This document shows positions 18,019 to 27,367 of a stretch of DNA of 64,000 nt, one piece after another. Under the pieces are notes generated by a model. The model was given only the letters and a program-made list of their open reading frames with translations. It had not been told where the DNA came from and ran no database searches. This DNA comes from Terribacillus saccharophilus (GTDB lineage: Bacteria > Bacillota > Bacilli > Bacillales > Amphibacillaceae), in assembly GCA_900110015.1 (NCBI GenBank), contig FOCD01000003.1, positions 62,001 through 126,000 of the forward strand. The letters are read 5' to 3'. Numbering within the stretch: position 1 is the first letter of the stretch; every line of letters starts with the position of its first letter. Position numbers and translations under genes: made by a program.

Positions 18019-18312
18019 ATGCAAGCGACATTGAAATGGTTCCGTATCATCGGGTTTCTCGAGGGGACTTCCTTGCTTTTGTTATTGTTCATGGCAATGC
18101 CTTTAAAATACATGATGGATATACCGATTTTCGTCACCTACATAGGTGCCATCCACGGCGGTTTATTCGTCCTGTACGTCATTTGGACCGGTTACACGAC
18201 CTTGAAAGTTGGCTGGGGAATGAAGTGGGCAATTTTAGCTCTGATCGCATCCGTCATTCCATTCGGTTATTACATCTTAGATATGCGATTGCAGAAAACA
18301 GAATACGCATAA
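18019..18312 (+). CDS. DUF3817 small membrane protein (YdzA-like)
   Basis: 97 residues starting after GGGAGGG. Three hydrophobic spans (about residues 17-33, 38-60 and 68-88) and the F-L-E-G-T-S and G-x-I-H-G-G motifs are typical of DUF3817. No enzyme motif is present and the role is unknown. Followed by a strong terminator. Confidence 0.8.
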   Translation: MQATLKWFRIIGFLEGTSLLLLLFMAMPLKYMMDIPIFVTYIGAIHGGLFVLYVIWTGYTTLKVGWGMKWAILALIASVIPFGYYILDMRLQKTEYA

Positions 18313-18314
18313 GA

Positions 18315-18343
18315 AAAAGCGAGCAGAGATGCTCGCTTTTTTT
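18315..18343. terminator. Bidirectional terminator
   Basis: AAAAAGCGAGC and GCTCGCTTTTT pair around a short loop between two convergent genes, with T runs on both strands. Confidence 0.88.
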
Positions 18344-18830
18344 ATACGAAAGCTGCTATAAAGAACCAGATAATCATAATCAATTGAATTACAATCTTTG
18401 CTATCGATCCGCCAAGGAAGCCTAGCAATGAGCCGATGGAAGAATAGATAGCTTCCTTCAGTGTTCTTCTTTGAACAAGCTCTGTCACAAACACAGCAAC
18501 GAACGGCACGACAATGATTCCAAAAGGCGGGATAATAAAGGAACCAACAATGACACCGATTGCTGCGATTCGCTCGCCCCATTTACTTCCGCCGAATTTT
18601 TTAACAAAATAACTATTGGCGATAATATCTGAGATGATCAAAATGACCGTCAAGATAACCATCGCTACCCAGAAGAATACAGACAAATCTCCATCACTGA
18701 GCATGAACTGAAAAACTAAGAATCCAATCCATAACATTAGCGGAGATGGAATAACGGGATAAACAATTCCCGCAAAACTAGCGATGAATGCCACCGCAAT
18801 GATAATCCAAGCAATTATATCCAATGCCAC
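18342..18830 (-). CDS. DUF456 family membrane protein (YqgC-like)
   Basis: 162 residues with a GTG start behind GGAGGATTAG. Almost the whole chain is hydrophobic, in four or five spans. The Y-P-V-I-P-S-P, K-K-F-G-G-S-K-W-G and glycine-rich I-G-S-L-L-G-F-L-G-G motifs match DUF456 (B. subtilis YqgC). The function is unknown. Confidence 0.8.
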   Translation of the reverse strand: MALDIIAWIIIAVAFIASFAGIVYPVIPSPLMLWIGFLVFQFMLSDGDLSVFFWVAMVILTVILIISDIIANSYFVKKFGGSKWGERIAAIGVIVGSFIIPPFGIIVVPFVAVFVTELVQRRTLKEAIYSSIGSLLGFLGGSIAKIVIQLIMIIWFFIAAFV

Positions 18831-18893
18831 AACTAATCCTCCACATCTTACCTTGATAGTACGTATTATGACATATGAAGCAGTAAAAGGAAA

Positions 18894-19970
18894 TTAAAGA
18901 CTGAGCTTCTCAAAGAATGCTGTATTATGAAGGATACTTGGATGATTCGGGTTAAAGGAAACAGCTTTTTCATGGGCTGATTTTGCCTGCTTAAGCTGAC
19001 CAATTCGAGAATAACATAGCGTCAACTGCAAATAGGGATACCAAGTCGTATAAGCAGGTACACTGAAGCCTGGCAGTTCCTTCCCCTCATAATCCAAAGC
19101 CTGCTCATACCAATAAGCAGCTGCATGATAGTTACGATCTTCTGTCAGCAAGTCACCAATTAGACAGCAAAATTCCGGCCGCGGTCGGTCATACTGGAAT
19201 GAACGGAAGAGGTTAGTACGATACCCATCCATATCTTTTTCAGCCTTGCAGCAATCCGCCAGATATTGACACGCTCGTATATTGTCCTCTACCCAGCCCT
19301 TCTCTGATTGAAGAAACATCATATAATAAGACTTGGCAAGCTCAAACTTTCCATGATCCTTTAGCTCATTTGCATAGTAAAACATATCGCGAGGCGACAG
19401 TTCCCTGCCAGAAGCGACGTAGGACTCGTAGATACGTAAATTGCGGTCTGAAATCGTAAAAGTTTTATCGCTTTTTCGATGAGTGACAGCTATATCCGAA
19501 TCCACAATATTTCCCCCAAATTCCAAGTATTCATGTACAGCACCACGCCAGCGGAAATTCTTACTACGCTTCACGACTCTATTTCTTCTATACAAGTAAA
19601 GCGGACGACCTTCATCATCCAAACTTGTATGATACAACATCGATACGACGTCCACATCAAGGGTCAAATTACTCCATAAGGAACGGAAAGCTTCCTGATC
19701 CTTTGCTAGCAGCACATCATCCGCATCAAGCCACATAATGTATTCTCCCGTTGCCTTACTGAAGCTGTAATTTCGGGCAGCGGAAAAATCATCTATCCAT
19801 TTGAAATCAAACATACGCGAAGTGTACTGTGCTGCAATTTCCTTTGTCCGATCCGTGGAGCCTGTATCCACGATAATGATCTCATCCACTAAATCACGAA
19901 CACTTTCCAAACAGCCGGCCAGTACCTCTTCTTCATTTTTAACGATCATACATAAACTGATGGAACGCAT
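18894..19970 (-). CDS. Family 2 glycosyltransferase with C-terminal TPR-like repeats
   Basis: 358 residues. The N-terminal GT-A fold begins S-L-C-M-I-V-K-N-E-E, followed by I-I-V-D-T-G-S-T-D-R-T near residue 33 and the metal-binding W-L-D-A-D-D near residue 77. From about residue 190 the chain is helical with TPR-like repeats (Y-Y-A-N-E-L-K-D-H-G and A-A-Y-W-Y-E-Q-A-L). This architecture is shared with SunS-type S-glycosyltransferases and other peptide or surface glycosyltransferases. No bacteriocin precursor is nearby, so the acceptor is unknown. Start follows GAGGTGACCT. Confidence 0.8.
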   Translation of the reverse strand: MRSISLCMIVKNEEEVLAGCLESVRDLVDEIIIVDTGSTDRTKEIAAQYTSRMFDFKWIDDFSAARNYSFSKATGEYIMWLDADDVLLAKDQEAFRSLWSNLTLDVDVVSMLYHTSLDDEGRPLYLYRRNRVVKRSKNFRWRGAVHEYLEFGGNIVDSDIAVTHRKSDKTFTISDRNLRIYESYVASGRELSPRDMFYYANELKDHGKFELAKSYYMMFLQSEKGWVEDNIRACQYLADCCKAEKDMDGYRTNLFRSFQYDRPRPEFCCLIGDLLTEDRNYHAAAYWYEQALDYEGKELPGFSVPAYTTWYPYLQLTLCYSRIGQLKQAKSAHEKAVSFNPNHPSILHNTAFFEKLSL

Positions 19971-20035
19971 AGGTCACCTCGGCATACATGATATTCTCAC
20001 TATATGCGAAGCCATCCGAGGAATTGCAAATACGT

Positions 20036-20398
20036 TTATCTCGTAACCTTCCAAACACACCAGATAAGTGCTGGTTGTGCAAGAAGTCGTATATAAAGTA
20101 GGGTTTGGTCTGTCTCCTCAAAGCCCGGCACCGGGATATCATAGACGGCACTGTAAATGTTTGCCGGGAAAATCGCAATTAAATAGATAACAGTAACGAT
20201 AGCTGTTAATTTCCTGGTAGCAGGTACAAGTAGTCCAATAGCCAGGAGAATCTCCGCAATGCCAGTTAAGTATATTAATGTATAGCGCAGCGGTACATAC
20301 GCGGGCAGCATGGCAACAAAACCATCATCCAATACAAAATGCAAAATACCAGCCACAATAAACATCAGACTGAACACATACAATCCTACTTTTTTCAC
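20036..20398 (-). CDS. DoxX family membrane protein
   Basis: 120 residues with a GTG start behind GAGGGTG. Four predicted membrane spans, with G-I-L-H-F and the conserved L-T-G-I-A-E-I-L-L-A-I-G-L pattern of the DoxX/DoxD family. Relatives are linked loosely to redox or thiol stress. No partner is visible next to it. Confidence 0.75.
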   Translation of the reverse strand: MKKVGLYVFSLMFIVAGILHFVLDDGFVAMLPAYVPLRYTLIYLTGIAEILLAIGLLVPATRKLTAIVTVIYLIAIFPANIYSAVYDIPVPGFEETDQTLLYIRLLAQPALIWCVWKVTR

Positions 20399-20421
20399 CT
20401 AAGCTGCACCCTCTTTTTTCC

Positions 20422-20925
20422 TTATCTAATACCCTGATCTCCTTCCTGAAAACTCCCCTCTTTTATTTCCCACTCTGAATAGACAACTGTTTCTAACGGC
20501 ACTTCTGAAGACAATAACCACTTGATTGCCTGAATGACCAAAGGTGAGCTGTTCGCAGCCAACAATTTCTCAAACGACATCCATTCTGCACCTAGCGCAT
20601 CTTGCCCTGCAAACTGTTCTGGTATCTGTATTTCTCCATTTACCTCTGCTGTATAAAAAACCGCTGTATGATGGACATGGGTAAAATCCTTCCACTGCCA
20701 CGGAAGCTTAAAATCGACAGCGCCAATCTGCTTCTTCACTGATGCAGTCAAACCCGTTTCTTCCTTCACTTCACGAATGACAGCATCTAGCAAACCCTCC
20801 CCGCTTTCCAGACTTCCTCCGGGTAAATCAAAGCGATTAATATATGGACCTCTTCCTTTGTGGATGACAAGCAGTTTGTTTTCTTTATGTATAACAGCAT
20901 ATACGCCGAATGCACGATGATACAT
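20422..20925 (-). CDS. Nudix hydrolase
   Basis: 167 residues behind AAAGGAG. A complete Nudix box starts at G-G-S-L-E-S-G-E and ends R-E-V-K-E-E-T-G-L (about residues 36-58), giving the metal-binding Glu residues. N-terminal V-Y-A-V-I-H-K-E-N-K resembles MutT-like proteins. It probably hydrolyses a nucleoside diphosphate derivative; the substrate cannot be read from sequence. Divergent from the ArsR-type regulator. Confidence 0.85.
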   Translation of the reverse strand: MYHRAFGVYAVIHKENKLLVIHKGRGPYINRFDLPGGSLESGEGLLDAVIREVKEETGLTASVKKQIGAVDFKLPWQWKDFTHVHHTAVFYTAEVNGEIQIPEQFAGQDALGAEWMSFEKLLAANSSPLVIQAIKWLLSSEVPLETVVYSEWEIKEGSFQEGDQGIR

Positions 20926-20999
20926 TTATCTTCTCCTTTGTTCGATTTTTATTGAATATAATATTCTAATAATATAGAATTATTTACGAGGTGATAGAT

Positions 21000-22043
21000 A
21001 TGCAGATAATTCAGACAGGTTTTAAAGCAAAACATGATTATACCATTCGTTTTGAAACATCGTTACTATGGGAAGCCGCATTAGGAATTGCCGCTGTCAC
21101 AAATGCTTCCTTAGCTGGGACGCTTGAACACGTGGAAAAGATGTGGGATGATCCCGAAAATGACTTTTCAGATGAGCTTCAGCTTGAACTGCATAAGATT
21201 CATCAATGTAACACCTGGAAGACGCTTCTACAGCTGCTGCACCACTCAAATGCCACAACCTTAGATGAATGGACAGATGAAGTCTCGAACATGCCGGAAC
21301 AGACATTGCGAAAACAGAGTCTTCCCTACATCGGAAGCGCGTTTGAAAAACATCGAACGCGGGCTGCTCAGGGACATGAAAGCTCCTTGACCACTTTGCA
21401 AGAAGTGACTTCAGACAACCCTTTCTTTCCGGATTATATCGCTTTTATTGCCAATGCAGATATTTCCTCCCTGAAAGAACACTTGATTTCTGTTATGAAA
21501 AAATGGTTCAAAGAAGTAATCAGACCACAGGAGAAACTCTTGCAGGATATGCTGGAAAGAGATATCTCGAACAAAGAACAAAAGCTTGTCTCCATGGATA
21601 AACTGACCTTTGTACGCTCGGTGACAAATAGTACAAGCTACAAACCTGATGATGGAATCAATACGGTCCTGTTTATCCCGCATTTCCACTACAGGCCGTG
21701 GACAATCAGTGCAGACCTGCCTGGCACAAAGGTTTTCTATTACCCAATTCACTCTAATAGCATCGATCCAGAAAACAGATATAATCCAGATACGATGCTT
21801 GTAAGAAAGTATAAGGCATTGGGTGATGCAACAAGACTCCACTTGCTAAAACGTTTAATGGAAGGTGAACATACGCTACAACAATTAACGGAGCAGCTTC
21901 CCGTTGCAAAATCAACACTGCACCATCATTTGAAGATGCTCAAATCTGCCGGACTTATCGCATCAGACAAGCAGGTTTACTACGCAAATAAAGATAGTAT
22001 TGCTTCCCTAGATTATGAGCTGCAGTCATTTTTGGAAGAGTAA
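21000..22043 (+). CDS. ArsR-family regulator with DUF5937-like sensor domain
   Basis: 347 residues from the ATG at 21000, preceded by GAGGTG at correct spacing; a GTG 9 bp upstream overlaps that site. The C-terminal 80 residues form a winged helix: K-A-L-G-D-A-T-R-L-H-L-L, then a helix-turn-helix ending S-T-L-H-H-H-L-K-M-L. No metal-binding cysteines typical of ArsR/SmtB are seen. The long N-terminal region resembles DUF5937 proteins. It overlaps by arrangement with an MFS exporter starting 4 bp after its stop, and likely controls that exporter in response to an unknown ligand. Confidence 0.8.
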   Translation: MQIIQTGFKAKHDYTIRFETSLLWEAALGIAAVTNASLAGTLEHVEKMWDDPENDFSDELQLELHKIHQCNTWKTLLQLLHHSNATTLDEWTDEVSNMPEQTLRKQSLPYIGSAFEKHRTRAAQGHESSLTTLQEVTSDNPFFPDYIAFIANADISSLKEHLISVMKKWFKEVIRPQEKLLQDMLERDISNKEQKLVSMDKLTFVRSVTNSTSYKPDDGINTVLFIPHFHYRPWTISADLPGTKVFYYPIHSNSIDPENRYNPDTMLVRKYKALGDATRLHLLKRLMEGEHTLQQLTEQLPVAKSTLHHHLKMLKSAGLIASDKQVYYANKDSIASLDYELQSFLEE

Positions 22044-22047
22044 ACAC

Positions 22048-23244
22048 ATGACTGTGCAGAAAATTACGTTGACCCATCCGTTATCACGCCTAATGATGAG
22101 CACCACTATGGCTTCCATGGCCGGACAGGTTTACAGCATCTTGCTACCGCTATTAGTGCTCGACGTAACCTCTTCCACTATCGCAGTTACAATTGCTATA
22201 GCTGCAGAGCGAGCGACAATGCTGCTGCAGCCTCTCATCGGTCCTTTTCTTGACCGCGCAAACTGGAAGCACGTACTGCTGATTGCGGACTTTGCCCGCT
22301 TTCTCTGTTTTTTGCTGCTGAGTATATTCGCTGTAACCGGTCAGATAAGTCTCTTGCTTATCTGTATCATATCCATATGCATCGGATTAGCTGGTCAATT
22401 CTATCAGGGTGCTCAGTTTACTGCCATTCCACATCTAGTTTCCGATCGGCAGCTTCATTACGCTAACAGTCTGGAAAGTGCTATATTTCAGCTTACCATC
22501 GTAATTGGACCGAGCATAGGCGGTGTTGTTCTTCTATTCTTCAGCATCCATTACAGCTTAATAGCAGTAAGCGGACTTTCCTTACTCGCCGTTTGGTTAG
22601 TGCTCCTGCTTCCATACGAGCAGCAAACGACCAGCTCCAGAACATTCTCCATATCTCAATACATCCACGAGCTGAGAGAAGGCTTCTCTTTCATCTATCA
22701 ACAGAAAGCGATTTGGTATACCAATCTTATATCACTAATCTCCAACTTCGGAATACAATTTCTCATTGTTTTGCTTGTCATCTATGTAAACCAACTCACA
22801 AAAGATCCTTTGCTGCTTGGTATTGCATTATCTTCTGGCGGAATCGGAGCCATTCTAGGTACTTATCTGGGTTTCTTTGCCGATCGCTTCTCTACATACA
22901 AACAGATATTATTCGTTGCTAAAGTGATTGGCGGTTTATCCATCATCTGCGTTGGGCTGACGGATACTATCTGGCTGGCAGCTTGCTTCAATATGATTGG
23001 AACAGCGGCTGCAGGTGCCGTTAACCCGATCATCAAAACAATTCGACAGCGCTATACACCACGCAATTTACTAGGTCGTGTCCAATCTACATCCCGCTTC
23101 ATTACGTTTAGCTTACTTCCAGTTGCTTCTGTTTGCGCTGGTCTCTTATCAGAGTCTGTCGGCATAGGAACAACAATTATAATAGGAGGATGTATTGCCA
23201 GCATTTCCGGTCTGCTTGTCTGGAAATTGCCTCAAAAACTATAA
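22048..23244 (+). CDS. MFS transporter (drug-efflux type)
   Basis: 398 residues from the ATG at 22048, which follows GGAAGAG inside the end of the regulator gene. About 12 hydrophobic spans. The loop after the second span reads F-L-D-R-A-N-W-K-H, a variant of the MFS motif A, and a second copy F-A-D-R-F-S-T-Y-K appears in the C-terminal half. Of the MdtH/YfmO-like major facilitator type. Coupled to the ArsR-family regulator and ended by a terminator, so it is the likely regulated target. Confidence 0.83.
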   Translation: MTVQKITLTHPLSRLMMSTTMASMAGQVYSILLPLLVLDVTSSTIAVTIAIAAERATMLLQPLIGPFLDRANWKHVLLIADFARFLCFLLLSIFAVTGQISLLLICIISICIGLAGQFYQGAQFTAIPHLVSDRQLHYANSLESAIFQLTIVIGPSIGGVVLLFFSIHYSLIAVSGLSLLAVWLVLLLPYEQQTTSSRTFSISQYIHELREGFSFIYQQKAIWYTNLISLISNFGIQFLIVLLVIYVNQLTKDPLLLGIALSSGGIGAILGTYLGFFADRFSTYKQILFVAKVIGGLSIICVGLTDTIWLAACFNMIGTAAAGAVNPIIKTIRQRYTPRNLLGRVQSTSRFITFSLLPVASVCAGLLSESVGIGTTIIIGGCIASISGLLVWKLPQKL

Positions 23245-23245
23245 A

Positions 23246-23285
23246 AAGAAGGCCCCTGCTAAAGAGGCCTTCTTCATTCCTTTTA
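23246..23285 (+). terminator. Terminator after the MFS gene
   Basis: AAGAAGGCC and GGCCTTCTT form a 9-bp stem directly after the stop codon, with a T-rich tail. The convergent protease gene ends six bases further on. Confidence 0.8.
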
Positions 23286-23290
23286 CTAGA

Positions 23291-24553
23291 CTATTGAACA
23301 CGAGGGAAACCGAATCCGGAGGCATAATCATCGCCTCTAGCAGCACCATAGCCGCCAAGGATATCGTTAGCACGAGCACGGGACTGCAATGTCTGTCTCA
23401 CTTGGGAGCTGCTCAAGCCTGTGTTTTCTGACCAAATCTTAGCTGCCAAACCAGAGATATGCGGTGTAGCCATAGAAGTTCCAGTCAGTGATGCATATGT
23501 GTTTCCTGGATAAGTTGATAGGATAGCTGACCCTGGAGCTGATACTTCCACATCACCTTGCTGAATAACATAATCACCATCTGTACGGCTGTAGCCTCTG
23601 GAAGAAGAATCGGCAACTCGGTATGTACCGTTTTGCTGGCGGTTCTCCAGATTTGCTACTGCAACAGCTTCTGGGAGTGCAGCAGGATAGCCGATTGAAC
23701 CTTCATACGGGCCGGAGTTACCCGTTGCCGCGATGACTAATGCCCCTCTGCTATTTGCATAACGAACTGCACTGGAGATGAGAGTATCCTGCCCTCCGCC
23801 AAGAGACATTGAAATGACGACTTTCTCCCCACGGTTTGCTCCATCATCGGCAGCTTTCCGGATACCGTTTGCAATGTCATCGGAATAGCCGCGCCCATCG
23901 TCACCGAGTACTTTATATGCCCATAAATCTGCTTCCGGTGCTACACCAAAGATACCAGAACCATTCCCGCCATTGGCAAGTGCAGAACCAGAGACATGGG
24001 TACCATGCCCATCACGATCGACACAAGTCCCATTCACTTGTCCGCTGGATGCTTGAGTAAAGTCGACACACTGCTCCACATTGGCAGCAAGGTCAGGGTG
24101 GTTAACAGACGTACCAGTATCGAGAACAGCGATGTTGATATTATTTCCGCCGCTTGTTCTAGTTATGGATGAGTTATTATAAATTGCTTGAATTCCCCAT
24201 GGTGTACGGTCGGATACAGCTTGTGTGGATATATCCCTTTTTTCAGACACTTCCTGCTTCGTATATACACTTACTTCCGTTACTTCCAGAGCTTTGTCGG
24301 ATTTCAGCTCCGCGAGTTCTTTTTCAGATACCTCAGTTGTAAAGCCTTCGTTACCGAAGCTGTTGCGGACACCATGCTCTTCCTTCACCTCATCAGTTGC
24401 TTGGGTGGAAAACACGCCGTCCTTCTGCTTAACGAGAATGCGGACTTCCTCATTTTTTGCCGTCTCATCAGGAGCGGCACCAGCTTGTAACGGCTGAAAT
24501 ACAGATAATCCTATCATTGCCACAGCAGCGACACTTACCAGTTTTCTTTTCAT
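23291..24553 (-). CDS. Secreted subtilisin-family serine protease with inhibitor prodomain
   Basis: 420 residues behind GAGGTG. A signal peptide (K-R-K start, hydrophobic core, A-G-A cleavage region near residue 26) is followed by an I9-type propeptide (to about residue 110). The S8 catalytic domain has Asp in V-L-D-T-G, His in D-G-H-G-T-H-V-S-G and Ser in G-T-S-M-A-T-P-H. An exported, self-processing alkaline protease for extracellular protein breakdown. Two Cys flanking the loop before the His (C-V-D-F and T-C-V-D-R-D-G) could form a disulfide, unusual among classical subtilisins. The 240 bp upstream show no recognisable operator. Confidence 0.93.
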   Translation of the reverse strand: MKRKLVSVAAVAMIGLSVFQPLQAGAAPDETAKNEEVRILVKQKDGVFSTQATDEVKEEHGVRNSFGNEGFTTEVSEKELAELKSDKALEVTEVSVYTKQEVSEKRDISTQAVSDRTPWGIQAIYNNSSITRTSGGNNINIAVLDTGTSVNHPDLAANVEQCVDFTQASSGQVNGTCVDRDGHGTHVSGSALANGGNGSGIFGVAPEADLWAYKVLGDDGRGYSDDIANGIRKAADDGANRGEKVVISMSLGGGQDTLISSAVRYANSRGALVIAATGNSGPYEGSIGYPAALPEAVAVANLENRQQNGTYRVADSSSRGYSRTDGDYVIQQGDVEVSAPGSAILSTYPGNTYASLTGTSMATPHISGLAAKIWSENTGLSSSQVRQTLQSRARANDILGGYGAARGDDYASGFGFPRVQ

Positions 24554-24795
24554 TCAATCACCTCGCTAGATTTTATAGTCACTGAAGTGGAGTCCGACCT
24601 TCTGCCTTCTAGACTCTCAGAAACTATTAAAGTAAATCTAGCATAGGCTATCTTGGAAATGTATTGGGAAATCAGACGACAGCAGAACACAAAAAAAGAC
24701 ATCATTCCAATTTCTATTTCCTTTTTCCAGCAGAATGTTTGCCTAGTGGAAACTTTCTGTGATTAAAGGTGGAATAATGCCGTCCTATGAATTTA

Positions 24796-25866
24796 TTAAA
24801 ATTGCAAACTAGTCATTATGGCAGTGTACAAAAGTGCCGAAGCAACGAAAGCGGACGCCAATGCAAAGCTTGCTGCAGCTCTTTTTTTGAAAAGATAAAC
24901 GATACTGGCCAAAAACAAGCCAAATCCGATGAAGCAAACAACTCCAAGTACACCCCAGTGCCAGGTTGCGACACTTTCAGCTGTCACACTAGAAAAAATG
25001 CTGCCGAATATCAAGGCAGATCCCTCATTGCTTAGGGTCGCTGGAATATCAGCAGGTGTAGCAGAAGTGCCAAGTATCGCTGTGCAAATAAATATAATTG
25101 CTAGCAGAATTGCTTCGGCCCGAATCCAGTTAAGCGGACGAAATGCAGGATCACGATGAGCTTTTCTCGCTAGGATGCCGTTAATAACAGCAAATACAAG
25201 TACAGGTATGAACACGATATGCTTTACGAACAACATTTGGCCATACGTCAGCATCAAAGCATTTCCATAGTTTCGGATATCCATAGCAAACAGCATGGCA
25301 ATTATGCCACTAACTATAACTAACATGACGAGCAGAATGGCAAATGGCGTAAACCATTTTAGGAAACTTTCCCAACTGAATTGTTCTGAAGTATAAAAAC
25401 ATACTTGAATCAGTACACCTACCCAGAAAACAGCAGCACCTAAATGGACGAAATGGGCAAAAGCACCGATCAACCCACCCTCCACTGCTGAATGGCTGCC
25501 ATACGCACTAAGAAATAGCATACCAAGGAATAAAAGTAGCGTGAGAAGCGGAAATTTGTTGAAATAAAGCAGTAGCCAAACACAGATAGCCAGGAAAAAG
25601 ATTCCGATCCACACTCTTCCAGCTGTAAATTGGAATAAGACTTGGCTCAATGCTTGCCCATATCCATTTTGTGCGCCAATTATAGAAACGAGGTTAATAA
25701 CAGGACCACTCGTGACGAGTGCGGCAGAAGCTGCAGCAGCTAATACGTCACTTCGCGGTGTCCGGATTGCTGCTTCTTCCTTTCGTACAAATCTGAAAAC
25801 AAGATGACCGGCGAGAAAAGAAAAAGCGATATACGACAGCAATTCCAACAATGGAACTAGAATCAC
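24796..25866 (-). CDS. CopD-domain copper transport membrane protein
   Basis: 356 residues with a GTG start. Eight or so membrane spans and the CopD-domain features: histidines in A-F-A-H-F-V-H-L and F-V-K-H-I-V-F-I. It follows a CopC-domain gene by 6 bp. In B. subtilis YcnJ the CopC and CopD domains are fused in one copper-uptake protein; here they are two genes. Likely role: copper import or periplasmic-face copper handling with CopC. Confidence 0.8.
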   Translation of the reverse strand: MILVPLLELLSYIAFSFLAGHLVFRFVRKEEAAIRTPRSDVLAAAASAALVTSGPVINLVSIIGAQNGYGQALSQVLFQFTAGRVWIGIFFLAICVWLLLYFNKFPLLTLLLFLGMLFLSAYGSHSAVEGGLIGAFAHFVHLGAAVFWVGVLIQVCFYTSEQFSWESFLKWFTPFAILLVMLVIVSGIIAMLFAMDIRNYGNALMLTYGQMLFVKHIVFIPVLVFAVINGILARKAHRDPAFRPLNWIRAEAILLAIIFICTAILGTSATPADIPATLSNEGSALIFGSIFSSVTAESVATWHWGVLGVVCFIGFGLFLASIVYLFKKRAAASFALASAFVASALLYTAIMTSLQF

Positions 25867-25872
25867 GGCGAG

Positions 25873-26430
25873 TTAATCCTTTTTACGATAAGTGAAGAAC
25901 AAAACAGCGGCACAAAGTAAGGCGATGATTACCAATCCCGTCACTATGAAACCTGTATCGGAACCTTCCTCTTCTTCATGTGATTCTTCTGCTGCTGTTT
26001 GCTCCTGTTCATTCACTTGTGTATTTTGTTCATTTTTGACTGCCGAGCCCTGTTCACTATCGCTTTCCTCAGCTGAGGCAAGACCTTCTGCTGTAAAGGA
26101 GATTGTGTTACCTACTTCGTGTCCATCTGCTGAAATTACTTTATAGCTTAATTCATAATTCCCATCAATCATTTCCTGAGCCAATGGAACAGTGACAGTC
26201 GTTCCATCAACGGCTGCAGAGTCAGTAGCAAGTGCTTGTCCATCGACTATCACTTTCGTCTCTACTACATCCTCCACATCAGAATTGAATGTCAGAGTGA
26301 AAGCATCCATGCTTTCTGTCACCGTACCACCTTGTCCTGGATCAGATGCCGTCAGTACTGCATGGGCGGACACAGTCTGCGGCAGCATATATAAGAACAA
26401 TGCCAGCAAGACCAACATTGGCTTCTTCAT
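25873..26430 (-). CDS. CopC-domain copper-binding protein, membrane-anchored
   Basis: 185 residues from the ATG at 26430, with GGAG eight bases upstream; a GTG 9 bp earlier abuts that site. A signal peptide is followed by the mature N-terminus H-A-V-L-T-A-S-D-P, where the first His is a Cu(II) ligand in CopC. A second ligand set is in S-A-D-G-H-E-V. Residues 120-155 are Glu/Ser-rich linker and a C-terminal span followed by lysines anchors it. Co-transcribed with the CopD-like gene. Confidence 0.85.
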   Translation of the reverse strand: MKKPMLVLLALFLYMLPQTVSAHAVLTASDPGQGGTVTESMDAFTLTFNSDVEDVVETKVIVDGQALATDSAAVDGTTVTVPLAQEMIDGNYELSYKVISADGHEVGNTISFTAEGLASAEESDSEQGSAVKNEQNTQVNEQEQTAAEESHEEEEGSDTGFIVTGLVIIALLCAAVLFFTYRKKD

Positions 26431-26536
26431 ATTTACCACTCCAATTTTTAAATGTCCCTTTCATCGTATAAGAGAATACAGATAGCGTATAGAACGAATT
26501 GTGACCAAATCCTTACATTTTAATTCCACTCAACAA

Positions 26537-26564
26537 AAAAGATGCACTCACGTGTGCATCTTTT
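26537..26564 (-). terminator. Terminator overlapping the thiE stop
   Basis: AAAGATGCAC and GTGCATCTTT form a stem that includes the last thiE codons. On the minus strand it is followed by a T run. Confidence 0.8.
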
Positions 26565-27192
26565 CCATCTTCATCTTCAGTTCATTTACTGCCTGCTGTA
26601 TATCCGTCGCTTTCGTTAAAACGGATACGAACGAAATACCATCCGCTCCAGCTTGACGGACAGCCTCGGCATTTTTCTGATTGATGCCGCCGATTGCAAC
26701 CATCGGGAAGTCACCAACTTGTTTCCGAATCTCGCGTAATCCTGTCAGACCGATTGGGAATTTTGCGTCAATCTTCGTGCGAGTAGCGGCGATTGGACCA
26801 ACACCGATGTAATGGGCTCCGTCCTGAATTGCTTTTTTAGCTTCCTCGGCATTTTGTGCGCTCACACCGATAATGAAATGCTCCGGACAGCGTGTTTTTA
26901 CTTGCTGCATTGCTTCGTCTGTCTGTCCGATATGCACACCATCTGCTCCAATCGCAATCGCAAGATCCACATCATCATTAACGATGAAAGGAATGCTGTG
27001 CGCCCGACATCTTGCCTGCAGCCGTTCAGCCAGCTGTCTTTTTTCCTGCCCAGTCGCAGCTCCCTCTCCTTTTTCACGAAGCTGAAACATCGTAATACCA
27101 GCTTCAAGCGCCTGTTCCAGTATGTCCTCCGGGTCCTTGTCCTGGCAGTTTTGACTGCCCATTATGAAATAAAGCTCCAATTCTTCTTTCAT
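26548..27192 (-). CDS. thiE: Thiamine-phosphate synthase
   Basis: 214 residues from the ATG at 27192, which follows AAAAGGAGTAATAAAC; 14 upstream in-frame codons lack a site. TIM-barrel motifs of ThiE are present: F-Q-L-R-E-K-G near residue 35, N-D-D-V-D-L-A near residue 70, D-G-V-H-I-G-Q-T-D near residue 84, and G-x-G-P-I-A-A-T-R-T-K near residue 130. It couples HMP-PP and thiazole phosphate to thiamine phosphate. In B. subtilis it follows thiM; here a convergent YckD-like gene separates it from tenA-thiD-thiM, so it must have its own promoter. No TPP aptamer was found in front of it. Confidence 0.93.
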   Translation of the reverse strand: MKEELELYFIMGSQNCQDKDPEDILEQALEAGITMFQLREKGEGAATGQEKRQLAERLQARCRAHSIPFIVNDDVDLAIAIGADGVHIGQTDEAMQQVKTRCPEHFIIGVSAQNAEEAKKAIQDGAHYIGVGPIAATRTKIDAKFPIGLTGLREIRKQVGDFPMVAIGGINQKNAEAVRQAGADGISFVSVLTKATDIQQAVNELKMKMEKMHT

Positions 27193-27367
27193 GTTTATTA
27201 CTCCTTTTCCATTTAAGACATTCCACATCCCCATTATGTGTTGTACATGTTCTCATTCCTCAGGTAGAAATTCTTCTTCTCCTAATTTAGGAAAAAGTGT
27301 GGAAGATGGATAGCAATCCCAAACCTGCGTAAAGTAAGCCCAAGCTTTGAACAAGGAGATGATAAAG

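Noticed and set aside
17979-18425. 148-codon plus-strand frame
   Set aside because: Overlaps the well-supported DUF3817 gene in another frame and its terminator; Arg/His-rich composition typical of a shadow frame.
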